Positions 17,436 through 26,528 are shown, numbered from the stretch's first letter. The stretch is 40,483 bases of DNA from Rhodospirillaceae bacterium (GCA_902557845.1 CACEBX010000008.1:1-40483); one strand, 5' to 3'. Program-made: numbers and translations. The notes: generated from the letters alone by a model not told the origin.

Positions 17436-18555
17436 AATTTCTTTTTATAATTCTTCTTAAATCCGTAAGCCCATTAGGTAAGTAAATAGTTACTAAAATA
17501 AATATCAATCCTAAAAATATTATCCAAATTTCAGGAGAAATGATTGTTAAGTATGATTTTAAGACATTAACAACTATTGCACCTATTATGGCTCCATATA
17601 AAAATCCTCTACCTCCTAAAGCCACCCAAACTACAATTTCAATTGATTTAATTGGAGAAAATTCTCCAGGATTTATAATACCAACCTGAGGCACATATAA
17701 TGCACCTGCAATACCCGCTAATATTGCAGAAATAGTAAAAATAATTATTTTAAATACGGTCGTATTATACCCTAGAAATCTCATCCTATTTTCTCTATCT
17801 CTAATACCAACTAAAATATTCCCAATTTTAGATGATATGATAATTCGACAAATTAAATATCCTAAAATTAACATAATAGCAGAGCAACTATATAATGCTC
17901 CCCTAGTTTCTTTAGAACTTATATCTTTACCTAGAATATCTTTAAAGTCTGTTAATCCGTTATTACCTCCAAACCCGAAATCATTTTGAAAAAAAGCTAA
18001 CATTAATGTAAAAACCAAAGCTTGAGTTATAATTGAAAAATAAACCCCTGTAACTCTACTTCCAAATGCTAAAGCAGAAAAAATAAATGCTAGTAAGCCA
18101 GGAACTAAAATAACCATTAAAGATGCAAATAAAAAACTATCAAATCCATACCAAAACCATGGCAACTCTTCCCAATTTAAAAAAACCATAAAATCTGGTA
18201 GTTCTGAATTTCCATAAACACCTCTGTCTCCTATTTCTCTCATTAAATGCATACCCATCATATAGCCTCCTAAACCGAAGAAAGCCCCATGACCGAGTGA
18301 TAATATTCCTGTATAACCCCAAATTAAGTCTAAAGATAATGCTAATAAAGCAAAACACAAATATTTGCCTAATAAACTAATTGTATAACTACTAATGTGA
18401 AAAAAACTTTCTTCTGGTATGTAAATATGAAGAATAGGAAGTAAAAAAATAGATATTATTAATATTGTAATTAAATATTTTCCAGTTGTGTCACCTAGTA
18501 ATAAATAAATATTATTTATTAATGATTTTTTATTTTCAAATAATTGCTTATTCAT
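17422..18555 (-). CDS. urtC: Urea ABC transporter permease UrtC
   Basis: A 377-residue inner-membrane permease of the LivM class with about ten hydrophobic segments. Typical parts are LIWGYTGILSLGHGAFFGLGGY and, later, GIAGALYVPQVGIINPGEFSP. The long loop after GGYMMGMHLMREIGDRGVYG with FMVFLNW is characteristic of UrtC rather than LivM. It forms a heterodimer with UrtB. It overlaps urtB by 8 bp and urtD by 14 bp. Confidence 0.94.
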   Translation of the reverse strand: MNKQLFENKKSLINNIYLLLGDTTGKYLITILIISIFLLPILHIYIPEESFFHISSYTISLLGKYLCFALLALSLDLIWGYTGILSLGHGAFFGLGGYMMGMHLMREIGDRGVYGNSELPDFMVFLNWEELPWFWYGFDSFLFASLMVILVPGLLAFIFSALAFGSRVTGVYFSIITQALVFTLMLAFFQNDFGFGGNNGLTDFKDILGKDISSKETRGALYSCSAIMLILGYLICRIIISSKIGNILVGIRDRENRMRFLGYNTTVFKIIIFTISAILAGIAGALYVPQVGIINPGEFSPIKSIEIVVWVALGGRGFLYGAIIGAIVVNVLKSYLTIISPEIWIIFLGLIFILVTIYLPNGLTDLRRIIKRNYGRK

Positions 18556-20149
18556 CTACCATTCTTCCCTTCAAGGAAAATAACCCTTTAGGCCTGAACT
18601 GAATAAATATAATTATAAATAATAGTATAAAGATTTTACTTACTATTGCTCCTACATAAGGCTCCAACAACTTATTTCCCAATCCAAGTCCAAATGCTCC
18701 AATAAATGTACCAAATAAATTACCTACTCCCCCAAATACTACTACCATAAAACTGTCTATAATATAATTTTGTCCTAGGTTGGGTCCAACATTAGTAATT
18801 TGACTGAGTGCTACACCTGCTACACCTGCTACACCTGCTCCAAATGCAAAAGTAAACATATCTATTTTTTTTGTGTTAATGCCCATAGCTGAGGCCATCT
18901 TTCTATTTTGAGTTACTGCTCTCATTTGCAGACCAAAAAGAGTTTTCTTTAAAATATAAACTACTGTCAAAAAAACTATTAAGGTGAATATAATTATTAC
19001 TATTCTATTGTTGGTTAATTCCAAACCACCTATTCTTGTAATACCAGACATCCATTCAGGAGAATAAACTGTTTTATTTAAGGGAGAAAAAATACTTCTT
19101 ACGGTTTGTTGTAGAATAAGGCTTAAGCCAAATGTTGCCAATAAAGTTTCAAGAGGTCTACCATACAAATTTTTTACAATAAGCCTTTCTATTAAAACGC
19201 CTACAAAGCCAGTAAAAACAAAAGCTACAGGTATAGAAATAATTATAGAGGCAGAAATATTGTTGGGAATTATTTGTTGAACTACATATGCACTATATGC
19301 TCCTATCATTATTAATTCTCCATGAGCCATATTAATTACTCCAACAACACCAAAGGTAATAGCTAAACCTATGGCTGCTAGTAAAAGTACAGAACCTAGA
19401 GACAAACCAAAAAAAGTGGTTTTTAATATATTATTAAATTTAATATTTCCAAGTGAAGCTTCCAATGATTTTGTAGCTTCAAGCTTAATATTTTCAGATA
19501 TAATTTTGTTATTAACTATAGACTTTAATATATTAACTATATCATTATTAGTACTACCAGATAAACTTTTAACAGCTTCTATTTTTTCTATTTCATTTCC
19601 ATATCTCGCAATAATAGAATTCTTAGCAAGATTAAGATTTAATAATAATTCTTTATCTTTTTCTTTTAATAGAAGTTCATTGATAATAATTAATGTTTTC
19701 TGATTACCTTCTTTAATAATATCAAAGATTGCTTCAGTTTTTTGCCTTGTAGTCCCACTTGATAACTGTAATATAGCAATTTTATTATTAAGAATATTTC
19801 TAATTTTATTATTAATTTTAATCTTTTTTAATTTTCTTTTTTTTTCAATACCTAGTTCTTTTTTATCAAAAAAATCATATGCATTATATTTTCTATCTAT
19901 GACTTCAACTAAAAGTATTTTTTTATCTGACTTTCTAATAAATAGTTTTCCATTTAAAATACTTTTTAATGTTAAAAGCGATAAATCGGTTTTAATTTCT
20001 GATATTTTTTCAATTGAAACAATTTTTTTATTAAAGTCTTTAGTATCTAATTCTAAAATATGATTTCTTAAATTATTATTATCTGCTAGCAAATAATTTA
20101 AATTAGTAAAAACTAAAATAATGTACAAGAATTTTATAATTGTTTTCAA
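18548..20149 (-). CDS. urtB: Urea ABC transporter permease UrtB, with N-terminal extension
   Basis: A 533-residue protein. Residues 1-22 are a signal-like hydrophobic stretch. Residues about 25-240 are a soluble helical extension, as seen in proteobacterial UrtB proteins. From about residue 245 a LivH-class permease follows (LAAIGLAITFGVVGVINMAHGELIMIGAY, AGVAGVALSQ). The start is TTG at 20149 (TTG AAA ACA), supported by the signal sequence. The function is the urea channel half opposite UrtC. A 12-bp hairpin lies 16 bp ahead of the start codon. Confidence 0.94.
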   Translation of the reverse strand: MKTIIKFLYIILVFTNLNYLLADNNNLRNHILELDTKDFNKKIVSIEKISEIKTDLSLLTLKSILNGKLFIRKSDKKILLVEVIDRKYNAYDFFDKKELGIEKKRKLKKIKINNKIRNILNNKIAILQLSSGTTRQKTEAIFDIIKEGNQKTLIIINELLLKEKDKELLLNLNLAKNSIIARYGNEIEKIEAVKSLSGSTNNDIVNILKSIVNNKIISENIKLEATKSLEASLGNIKFNNILKTTFFGLSLGSVLLLAAIGLAITFGVVGVINMAHGELIMIGAYSAYVVQQIIPNNISASIIISIPVAFVFTGFVGVLIERLIVKNLYGRPLETLLATFGLSLILQQTVRSIFSPLNKTVYSPEWMSGITRIGGLELTNNRIVIIIFTLIVFLTVVYILKKTLFGLQMRAVTQNRKMASAMGINTKKIDMFTFAFGAGVAGVAGVALSQITNVGPNLGQNYIIDSFMVVVFGGVGNLFGTFIGAFGLGLGNKLLEPYVGAIVSKIFILLFIIIFIQFRPKGLFSLKGRMVDE

Positions 20150-20164
20150 TTTACTTTCTTAAAA

Positions 20165-20197
20165 TAAAGGTCTTAACTTAAAATATTAAGACCTTTA
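20165..20197 (-). terminator. Intercistronic hairpin between urtA and urtB
   Basis: On the minus strand TAAAGGTCTTAA and TTAAGACCTTTA form a perfect 12-bp stem with a 9-nt loop, and the sequence after it is T-rich (TTTATTTTAAG). It sits in the 59-bp gap after the solute-binding protein gene. Such hairpins often cause partial termination or protect the upstream mRNA, so that more binding protein than permease is made. Confidence 0.75.
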
Positions 20198-20208
20198 AAT
20201 AATTACGT

Positions 20209-21486
20209 TTACTCGTAATTCTGACCAGAACACTTGCCAGTGTCTATATTATAATTTCCACATTTTATGGGGCTTGTCCAATCAGCAACTATTCTAGCAC
20301 TGTCTGGTAGAAAGTCTGTCCATGCATCACCTATTACACCTCCAGATGTTGACCAAACTATATCGAACTGACCATCAGCCTGAATTTCTCCTATAAGAAC
20401 AGGTTTTGTTAAGTGATGATTGGTATTCATTACAGCTGTGCCTCCAGTTAAATTTGGAACAGATATTCCATACATTGATTCTCTTACTGCATCTACGTCT
20501 GTAGTACCTGCTTTCTCCACAGCTTTAACCCACATTTCAAATCCTATTACATGCGCTTCCATTGGATCATTAGTTACCCTCTTGTCATCCTTAATAAATT
20601 TTAGCCAATCCTCAATAAAAGTATCATTAATTTCACTTTCTGCACTCATGAAGTAATTCCATGCAGCCAGATGACCTACTAAGGGAGAGGTATCAAATCC
20701 TGATAACTCTTCTTCTCCAACTGAGAAAGCTACAACTGGGATATCCTCAGCCTTAATTCCTTGATTACCCAATTCCTTATAGAATGGAACATTAGCATCA
20801 CCATTGATAGTTGAGACAACTGCTGTTTTTTTGCCAGCCATTCCAAACTTCTTAATATCGGATACTATTGTTTGCCAATCAGAATGACCAAATGGTGTAT
20901 AATTTATCATTATGTCATCAGAAGATACACCTAAAACCTCTTTAAGATAACTTTCTAGAATTTTATTAGTTGTTCTAGGATAAACATAGTCAGTTCCCGC
21001 TAAAACCCATTTTTTTACACCTTGGTCAGCTAAATAGTCAACTGCAGGTATAGCTTGTTGGTTTGGAGCAGCTCCAGTATAAAATACATTTTTTGAAGAC
21101 TCTTCGCCTTCATACTGAACAGGGTAAAACAATAAACCATTTAATTCCTCAAAAACTGGCAATACAGATTTACGTGATACAGAAGTCCAGCAACCAAAAA
21201 CAACATCAACTTTTTGTACTGTTAATAATTCCTTAGCTTTTTCTGCAAATAATGGCCAGTCAGAGGCTGGATCAACTACAACTGCTTCTAATTTTTTACC
21301 TAACAGTCCTCCTGCTTTATTCTGCTTTTCAATCAACATTAATACTGTATCTTTCAAAGTTGTTTCAGAAATTGCCATAGTACCTGAAAGTGAATGAAGT
21401 ACACCAACTTTAATTGTGTCAGCTTTTAAATTAACAACATTTAAAAAAAATATACTGAATAAAAAAAGTTTTAAAAATTTATACAT
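20209..21486 (-). CDS. urtA: Urea ABC transporter substrate-binding protein UrtA
   Basis: A 425-residue periplasmic binding protein of the amide/urea type. A signal peptide covers about residues 1-22 (FLFSIFFLNVVNLKA). The mature start IKVGVLHSLSGTMAISE is typical of UrtA. Other family marks are FGCWTSVSRKSVLPVFEE, NGLLFYPVQYEGEESS, and the C-terminal SARIVADWTSPIKCGNYN. The gene has a strong ribosome site (AAAGGAGAAATA before ATG). It is the first gene of the urea operon. Confidence 0.97.
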   Translation of the reverse strand: MYKFLKLFLFSIFFLNVVNLKADTIKVGVLHSLSGTMAISETTLKDTVLMLIEKQNKAGGLLGKKLEAVVVDPASDWPLFAEKAKELLTVQKVDVVFGCWTSVSRKSVLPVFEELNGLLFYPVQYEGEESSKNVFYTGAAPNQQAIPAVDYLADQGVKKWVLAGTDYVYPRTTNKILESYLKEVLGVSSDDIMINYTPFGHSDWQTIVSDIKKFGMAGKKTAVVSTINGDANVPFYKELGNQGIKAEDIPVVAFSVGEEELSGFDTSPLVGHLAAWNYFMSAESEINDTFIEDWLKFIKDDKRVTNDPMEAHVIGFEMWVKAVEKAGTTDVDAVRESMYGISVPNLTGGTAVMNTNHHLTKPVLIGEIQADGQFDIVWSTSGGVIGDAWTDFLPDSARIVADWTSPIKCGNYNIDTGKCSGQNYE

Positions 21487-21907
21487 TATTTCTCCTTTAA
21501 TTAAATTTACAAAGAATTAAATTAAAATAATATTCCTCAAAATAATATACCAACTAAGTGCGTATATATTTCTCTAATATAAAATATCTAACAGTAATTA
21601 TTGTTAGATTTTCAATTTACATGATCTAAGTTTAGATAGATTAAGTTATAATATGTAAAGCTAAATAGCATATCTAATTTCCAATAATTAAATATTATAT
21701 AAAAAAAATTACTACTTTATTAGTTCTCCCTATTAATTTTTAGTAATTATTTTATTTTGTTCATACTCTACTTTTCAATCTGCAAATCGATTATCTTTAG
21801 GTTATGCTCACATACTTGAGACGTAGAGCCTATCCAGATAGAATACAAGACTTTTTTGGCGGCGAGCCCAGTGTATTGCGCTCAGTTGAGGTTTATAATG
21901 GGGTTAA
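21487..21907. promoter_or_regulatory. Region upstream of urtA
   Basis: A 421-bp gap between urtA and tRNA-Ser. The part nearest urtA is very AT-rich and probably holds its promoter; a palindrome at 21586-21609 is listed separately. Positions 21804-21907 are clearly richer in G+C and listed separately. I see no conserved sigma-54 (GG-N10-GC) site at a suitable distance from urtA. Confidence 0.5.
21586..21609. promoter_or_regulatory. Palindrome upstream of urtA (possible operator or hairpin)
   Basis: ATCTAACA at 21586-21593 and TGTTAGAT at 21602-21609 are perfect inverted repeats of 8 bp with 8 bases between. The centre lies about 110 bp upstream of the urtA start. It may be a regulator site for the urea operon. 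Alternatively it may be a hairpin ending a transcript from tRNA-Ser on the minus strand. Confidence 0.45.
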
Positions 21908-21917
21908 TGGCGGATAG
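21804..21917 (+). other. GC-richer segment with a short ORF, abutting tRNA-Ser
   Basis: This stretch contains GGCGGCGAGCCCAGTG and looks unlike its AT-rich surroundings. The plus strand has a 37-codon open frame from ATG at 21804 to TAG at 21915-21917, running into the tRNA 3' end. Its codons are richer in G and C than in neighbouring genes. The stretch could be a structured RNA, a decayed gene or a tRNA-linked insertion remnant. I could not fit it to any RNA family I know, and no clear long helix is visible. Confidence 0.3.
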
Positions 21918-21997
21918 GAAGGGATTCGAACCCTCGATACGATTGCTCGTATACCTCCTTAGCAGGGAGGCGCCTTCGACCACTCGGCCACCTATCC
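21908..21997 (-). tRNA. serT-like tRNA-Ser(GCU): tRNA-Ser(GCU)
   Basis: A 90-nt class II tRNA with CCA encoded (21910-21908). The acceptor arm GGATAGG pairs with CCTATCC, and the discriminator is G, as in serine tRNAs. The anticodon arm is CCTCC-CTGCTAA-GGAGG; anticodon GCT lies at 21963-21961. A long variable arm (TACG/CGTA) and a T-arm with TTCGAAT are present. It decodes AGC and AGU. Confidence 0.97.
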
Positions 21998-22039
21998 ATT
22001 TATAAGTTTGCCTAATTCTAATTAGAAATCAAGTACGAT

Positions 22040-22672
22040 TTATACTTTAGGAATAGCAGCACCAATAGAAGGGATATCATAACCTTTTTGAACTTCTTCT
22101 CTATCAGATATATTAGTGTACCAATCAGCTACATATTCATATTTTTTTAAATCTATATTGTGCCATTCAAATCGGGCTACCCAAGGCCATGCAGCAATAT
22201 CCGCTATTGTATACTTCTCTCCGGCTAAATACTTAGTTTTCATAAGCTGCCCATTCATTACTTTATAAAGTCTTTTAGCCTCATTGTGGTATCTTTCTTC
22301 TGCATATGAAGACATGCCTTTATTAAACTTTAAAAAATGATGTGCTTGTCCCAACATTGGCCCTTGAGAACCTGTTTGAAAACTTAACCATTCTATGCAC
22401 TTAAATTTATTTATTAAGTCACTTGGTAAAAACTTATTATACTTCTCAGCTAAATATAACATAATTGCCCCTGACTCCATCAAAGTAAGATTGTTTTCTT
22501 TATCAACGATTGCAGGAATTTTATTATTAGGACTAATTTTTAAAAAGCTCTCACTAAATTGTTCGTTCTTCATAATATTTATTGAATTGACTTTATAGTC
22601 TATTTTTAGCTCTTCCAATAAAATAGAAATTTTTCTTCCATTAGGTGTGGACCATGTATATAAGTCTATCAT
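22040..22672 (-). CDS. Glutathione S-transferase, YfcG-like
   Basis: A 210-residue cytosolic GST. The N-terminal thioredoxin fold has TWSTPNGRKISILLEE (about residues 6-21), the YfcG/YghU (nu-class) form in which Thr/Asn near the N-terminus contact glutathione. The cis-Pro region is NKIPAIVD, and the glutathione-gamma-Glu site is LMESGAIMLYLAEKY. The helical C-terminal domain carries AGEKYTIADIAAWPWV (the N-capping box). The nu-class often shows disulfide reductase or peroxidase activity. It overlaps the flavin reductase gene by 4 bp. The specific substrate is not predictable. Confidence 0.88.
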   Translation of the reverse strand: MIDLYTWSTPNGRKISILLEELKIDYKVNSINIMKNEQFSESFLKISPNNKIPAIVDKENNLTLMESGAIMLYLAEKYNKFLPSDLINKFKCIEWLSFQTGSQGPMLGQAHHFLKFNKGMSSYAEERYHNEAKRLYKVMNGQLMKTKYLAGEKYTIADIAAWPWVARFEWHNIDLKKYEYVADWYTNISDREEVQKGYDIPSIGAAIPKV

Positions 22673-23292
22673 TTATTTGTAGGCCTATTCATTTCAAATA
22701 TATTGTCTATTACAGAATAGTCCATATATCCTAACCTTGCCAAGGGCTTTAGCTTCTTAATATCAACCCTATCATCCCTTATATAGTCATCATCAATACT
22801 TATACCTATTACTTCTCCTATAATAATTCCATTATATTCACCATTTTTGAGAACAGGTAAATCGACTATTTTATGTAATATACACTCCATATTTATAGGA
22901 GATATTTTAAGAGACTTTGGTTTAATTAATTTACTGGCCTTCGTTTGTAAGGACGCAAAATCAATTTCACTTTTATTACTTTCTAAAGGAAAACAAGTTC
23001 GATTCATTTTTTCTTTGCTTTCATATGTAGCTATATTCACAACAAATTCTTTATTGTTCTTAATGTTAGAGAAAGTATCTTTAGGACCTTTCTTAGATGG
23101 AGAAGGACCATTATTAGCGAACATTATCATTGGAGGTTCAGAGGCTACACCATTAAAAAAACTATACGGAGCACAATTATCTATTTCTTCATTACTAACA
23201 GTAGTAATCCAAGCAATAGGTCTGGGAATAATACAAGACTTAAAAGGATTATACTTTAAACCATGATTATTTTTTTTTATATCGTAAAACAT
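22669..23292 (-). CDS. Flavin reductase-like FMN-binding protein
   Basis: A 207-residue protein of the flavin-reductase-like (DIM6/NTAB) family. Hallmarks are PRPIAWITTVS near residues 23-34, NCAPYSFFNGVASEPPMIMF, and KDTFSNIKNNKEFVVNI. The C-terminal half has the split beta-barrel and ends with RLGYMDYSVI. It binds FMN and could be a reductase or an oxidoreductase partner. It begins 3 bp after gatB and overlaps the GST start, so it is cotranscribed with gatCAB. The substrate is unknown. Confidence 0.88.
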   Translation of the reverse strand: MFYDIKKNNHGLKYNPFKSCIIPRPIAWITTVSNEEIDNCAPYSFFNGVASEPPMIMFANNGPSPSKKGPKDTFSNIKNNKEFVVNIATYESKEKMNRTCFPLESNKSEIDFASLQTKASKLIKPKSLKISPINMECILHKIVDLPVLKNGEYNGIIIGEVIGISIDDDYIRDDRVDIKKLKPLARLGYMDYSVIDNIFEMNRPTNK

Positions 23293-23295
23293 AAA

Positions 23296-24762
23296 CTAAT
23301 TATTTAATTTTTTTAAAATAATTTTATTTACTATTCCTGGATTAGCCTGTCCTTTAGTAAGCTTCATTACCTGCCCTACAAACCATCCCATAACTTTAGT
23401 ATTACCTTCTTTAAATTGATTAACCTGCGTCTCGTTTTCTAATATTATTTTATCTACTAATTTTTCAATATCATCTTCATTACTAATTTGTTTTAGTCCT
23501 TTTTCTTCTATAATTTCCTTAGCCTCTTTAGATGACATAAACATTTCTTCAAAAACTTCTTTAGCTATCTTGTTAGAGATTGTACCATCATTAACTAAGT
23601 CAAGGAGTTTTCCAAGCTTTTTAGATGAGATAGGAGACTCACTAATGCTTTTATCAATCTCATTTAATTTACCAAATAAATTACTAATAATCCAATTGGC
23701 TGCTTGCTTGGGGTCTCTTCCTTCAGATAAATCCTCAAAGTATTTTGCCGTTTCTAATTCAGCTGATATAACACGAGCATCATACGACCCAAGGTTGTAT
23801 TGAGACTTTAATCTTTCTTTTAGCTGTGCTGGAAGCTCCGGAAGTGTTTTACTAATTTGATGAATTCTATCCTCTTCTATTTTAAGTGGTAATAGATCTG
23901 GATCAGGAAAATATCTATAATCATGTGCCTCTTCTTTTGATCTCATGGTTCTTGTTTTTCCAGAGTTAGCATCAAATAATCTAGTTTCTTGAGCAATAGT
24001 CTCTCCACTTTCTAATAATGATACTTGTCTATTTGCTTCAAATTCAATTGCTTTCATTAAATTTTTTATAGAATTTAAATTTTTAATTTCACATCTAGTA
24101 CCGAGAGCATTATTTGGTTTTCTCACTGATACATTAGCATCGCATCGCAGAGAACCCTCTTGCATATTACCATCACAAGTATTCGCAAACCTAAGAATAT
24201 TTCTAAGCTTAGTAACATAATCTCCTGCTTCATCCCAATCACTTAGGTCTGGATGGCTTACTATTTCCATTAAAGCCACTCCTGCTCTATTGAAGTCTAT
24301 AAAACTATCCTCAGGACTTTGGTCATGTATTGATTTCCCTGCATCCTGTTCAAGATGTAGTCTTTCTATTCTTATTCTTTTGGAGTCATTTTCATTTATA
24401 TCTATATCAATATAACCATCACTAATTATAGGTTCTTTATATTGACTAATTTGATACCCCAAAGGTAAATCTGGATAAAAGTAATTTTTTCTATCAAATA
24501 TTGAAAAATTATTTACTTTTGCATTTAATGCTAATCCTGACTTTATAGCTTGATCTATTACAAACGAATTAATAGTAGGTAAAGTTCCAGGAAGACCTAT
24601 ATCTAATAAGTCTAGGTTTTCGTTCTCATTACTACCAAAGCTAGCAGCCCCATTAGAAAAAAGTTTTAATTTTGAAGAAACTTGAGCATGCACCTCTAAT
24701 CCTATTACAATTTCCCAGCTTCCTGTTTTTCCTGTTATTTTATATGGTCTTGTGTCTGACAT
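23296..24762 (-). CDS. gatB: Asp/Glu-tRNA amidotransferase subunit B (GatB)
   Basis: A 488-residue kinase-like subunit of the GatCAB transamidosome, which converts Glu-tRNA(Gln) and/or Asp-tRNA(Asn) to the amides. Family motifs are WEIVIGLEVHAQV near the start, KNYFYPDLPLGYQISQY, HLEQDAGKSIHDQ, IDFNRAGVALMEIVSHPD and DYRYFPDPDLLPL. The C-terminal YqeY-like tail domain ends with VMGWFVGQVMKLTKGQANP. Length is normal. It is 1 bp from gatA. Confidence 0.97.
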   Translation of the reverse strand: MSDTRPYKITGKTGSWEIVIGLEVHAQVSSKLKLFSNGAASFGSNENENLDLLDIGLPGTLPTINSFVIDQAIKSGLALNAKVNNFSIFDRKNYFYPDLPLGYQISQYKEPIISDGYIDIDINENDSKRIRIERLHLEQDAGKSIHDQSPEDSFIDFNRAGVALMEIVSHPDLSDWDEAGDYVTKLRNILRFANTCDGNMQEGSLRCDANVSVRKPNNALGTRCEIKNLNSIKNLMKAIEFEANRQVSLLESGETIAQETRLFDANSGKTRTMRSKEEAHDYRYFPDPDLLPLKIEEDRIHQISKTLPELPAQLKERLKSQYNLGSYDARVISAELETAKYFEDLSEGRDPKQAANWIISNLFGKLNEIDKSISESPISSKKLGKLLDLVNDGTISNKIAKEVFEEMFMSSKEAKEIIEEKGLKQISNEDDIEKLVDKIILENETQVNQFKEGNTKVMGWFVGQVMKLTKGQANPGIVNKIILKKLNN

Positions 24763-24763
24763 A

Positions 24764-26245
24764 TTATTTTTCTAAATTAGGCCTGTGGGTAAAAGATGCA
24801 GCTTCTTCTAGAGCAAATGCAGTTTTTAATAAAGTATCTTCAGTGAACTTATTAGAAATAAGTTGTAATCCTAAAGGTTTATTATTTTTACTAAGTCCTG
24901 CAGGAATAGAAATTGCAGGCAAACCTGCTAAACTAGAAGGAACAGTAAAAACATCATTTAAGTACATATTTATAGGGTCCTCTTTTTTTTCTCCTAGAAC
25001 AAATGCATCGCTAGGTGCTGTAGGACTTAAGATTACATCTACATCCTTGAAAGCTGAATTAAAATCTTCAGCAATTTTTCTTCTTACCTTTTGAGCATGA
25101 ATATAATATGCGTCATAGTATCCTGAAGATAGTACGTAAGTTCCAATTAGCAGTCTTCTTTTTACTTCTTTACCAAACCCTTCACCTCTTGTTTTACAAT
25201 ACATATCATTTAAGTCTTTAAATGGACCTTCTGCTCTATAACCAAATTTTACTCCATCATATCTAGCTAAATTTGCTGAAGCCTCGGCTGGAGCAATAAT
25301 ATAGTAACAAGGCAACGCTACTTTTGTATGAGGTAAAGATATATCAATAACTTCTGCACCCTGATCCTTCAACCATGTCCTTCCATTCTCCAATAATTTT
25401 TGGATTTCATCAGACATACCATCAATAATATACTCTTTAGGAACTCCTACTTTTAAACCCTTAATACCTTCTTTAATATTTTTTAATAAGTCAGGCATTT
25501 TAATGTTAACTGATGTACTATCATTTTTATCCCAAGACGCCATATAAGTTAGTGCATATGCAGCATCTTCAACTGTCTTAGAAATAGGCCCTGCCTGGTC
25601 TAAAGATGAAGCGAATGCTATTATTCCATATCTAGAGCACCTTCCATAAGTAGGCTTAAGACCAACATTCCCACAAAAAGAAGCAGGCTGTCTTATAGAA
25701 CCACCAGTATCTGTTCCCAGAGAGAAACATGCTCCTGATATAGCTACTACTGCCGCAGAACCTCCTGAAGATCCTCCTGGAGTAAGAGGTTTAGAAAAAT
25801 CATCAGTCCAAGGGTTTATGACTTCTCCTTTAATACAAGTATCACTAGCTGACCCCATTGCAAATTCATCCATATTAGTTTTGCAAATAACAATAGCTCC
25901 TGCATTTTTTAAATTTTTAGTAACTGTAGATTCGTAAGGCGCAAAAAAATTATTTAAGATTTTTGAGCTTGCAGTTGTTTTATTTCCTACAGTACAGAAA
26001 ATATCCTTTACTGCTATTGGAATTCCCTCCAATGGTCTAAAGTCTTCCGGTTTTTTTGAGTCTATTTTATTTGCTAGTTCTAGTGCCTCATCATAATTCT
26101 TTTCTGAAAGCATATTATATTTTTCTGTATCTTCTAATCTATTAATATATGTCTCTATTATTTCTTTAGCAGAAACTTTTTTACTTTTAATCAACTTAAC
26201 TGTTTCTACTAGTGATAGTTTAAGAAGCTCATTCATTTTATTCAA
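24764..26245 (-). CDS. gatA: Asp/Glu-tRNA amidotransferase subunit A (GatA)
   Basis: A 493-residue amidase-signature enzyme that releases ammonia from glutamine for GatB. The Ser-cisSer-Lys triad is K80 (IAVKDIF), S159 in TPGGSSGGS, and S183 in GTDTGGSIRQPAS. Length and order are standard. It overlaps gatC by 8 bp. Confidence 0.97.
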   Translation of the reverse strand: MNKMNELLKLSLVETVKLIKSKKVSAKEIIETYINRLEDTEKYNMLSEKNYDEALELANKIDSKKPEDFRPLEGIPIAVKDIFCTVGNKTTASSKILNNFFAPYESTVTKNLKNAGAIVICKTNMDEFAMGSASDTCIKGEVINPWTDDFSKPLTPGGSSGGSAAVVAISGACFSLGTDTGGSIRQPASFCGNVGLKPTYGRCSRYGIIAFASSLDQAGPISKTVEDAAYALTYMASWDKNDSTSVNIKMPDLLKNIKEGIKGLKVGVPKEYIIDGMSDEIQKLLENGRTWLKDQGAEVIDISLPHTKVALPCYYIIAPAEASANLARYDGVKFGYRAEGPFKDLNDMYCKTRGEGFGKEVKRRLLIGTYVLSSGYYDAYYIHAQKVRRKIAEDFNSAFKDVDVILSPTAPSDAFVLGEKKEDPINMYLNDVFTVPSSLAGLPAISIPAGLSKNNKPLGLQLISNKFTEDTLLKTAFALEEAASFTHRPNLEK

Positions 26246-26528
26246 TTACTTTAGGAACCGTAAAAAAGTTTCCATTTTTTTTAGGAGCATTTGCTAATAG
26301 TTTCCTCTGGTCTGAGTTTTTAGAAAAATCTATGTCTTCTCTTTCCAAAAGTTCAATATCATTTATATTTCTTAAAGGATCTACATTTTTTACGTCTATT
26401 TTTTTTAAATCCTCCATCCATTTCAATATATTCGATAGGTCTTTTGAAAAATCTTCTGCCTCTTTTTCTGTAAGCCCTATTCTAGCTAAAAATGCAATTT
26501 TTTTCGTAACTTTCTTATCTATTAACAT
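26238..26528 (-). CDS. gatC: Asp/Glu-tRNA amidotransferase subunit C (GatC)
   Basis: A 96-residue stabilising subunit that wraps between GatA and GatB. Pattern: VTKKIAFLARIGLTEKEAEDF, then ILKWMEDLKKIDVKNVDPL, then the acidic ELLEREDI. It starts the gatCAB operon, in the standard order, divergent from ruvX with a promoter gap of about 45 bp. Confidence 0.96.
   Translation of the reverse strand: MLIDKKVTKKIAFLARIGLTEKEAEDFSKDLSNILKWMEDLKKIDVKNVDPLRNINDIELLEREDIDFSKNSDQRKLLANAPKKNGNFFTVPKVIE

Noticed and set aside
18790-18840. Short direct repeats of a 9-bp unit within urtB (near ACACCTGCT)
   Set aside because: They encode an in-frame Ala-Gly-Val repeat (AGVAGVAGV) within a membrane helix and need no special explanation.
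21828-21997. CCTATCC near 21829 repeated at the tRNA-Ser 5' end, as a possible attachment site
   Set aside because: It is only 7 bp, is not at the tRNA 3' end, and no integrase is nearby.
22847-23266. Plus-strand frame of 139 codons opposite the flavin reductase gene
   Set aside because: The minus-strand product shows clear family motifs, so the plus-strand frame is a shadow.
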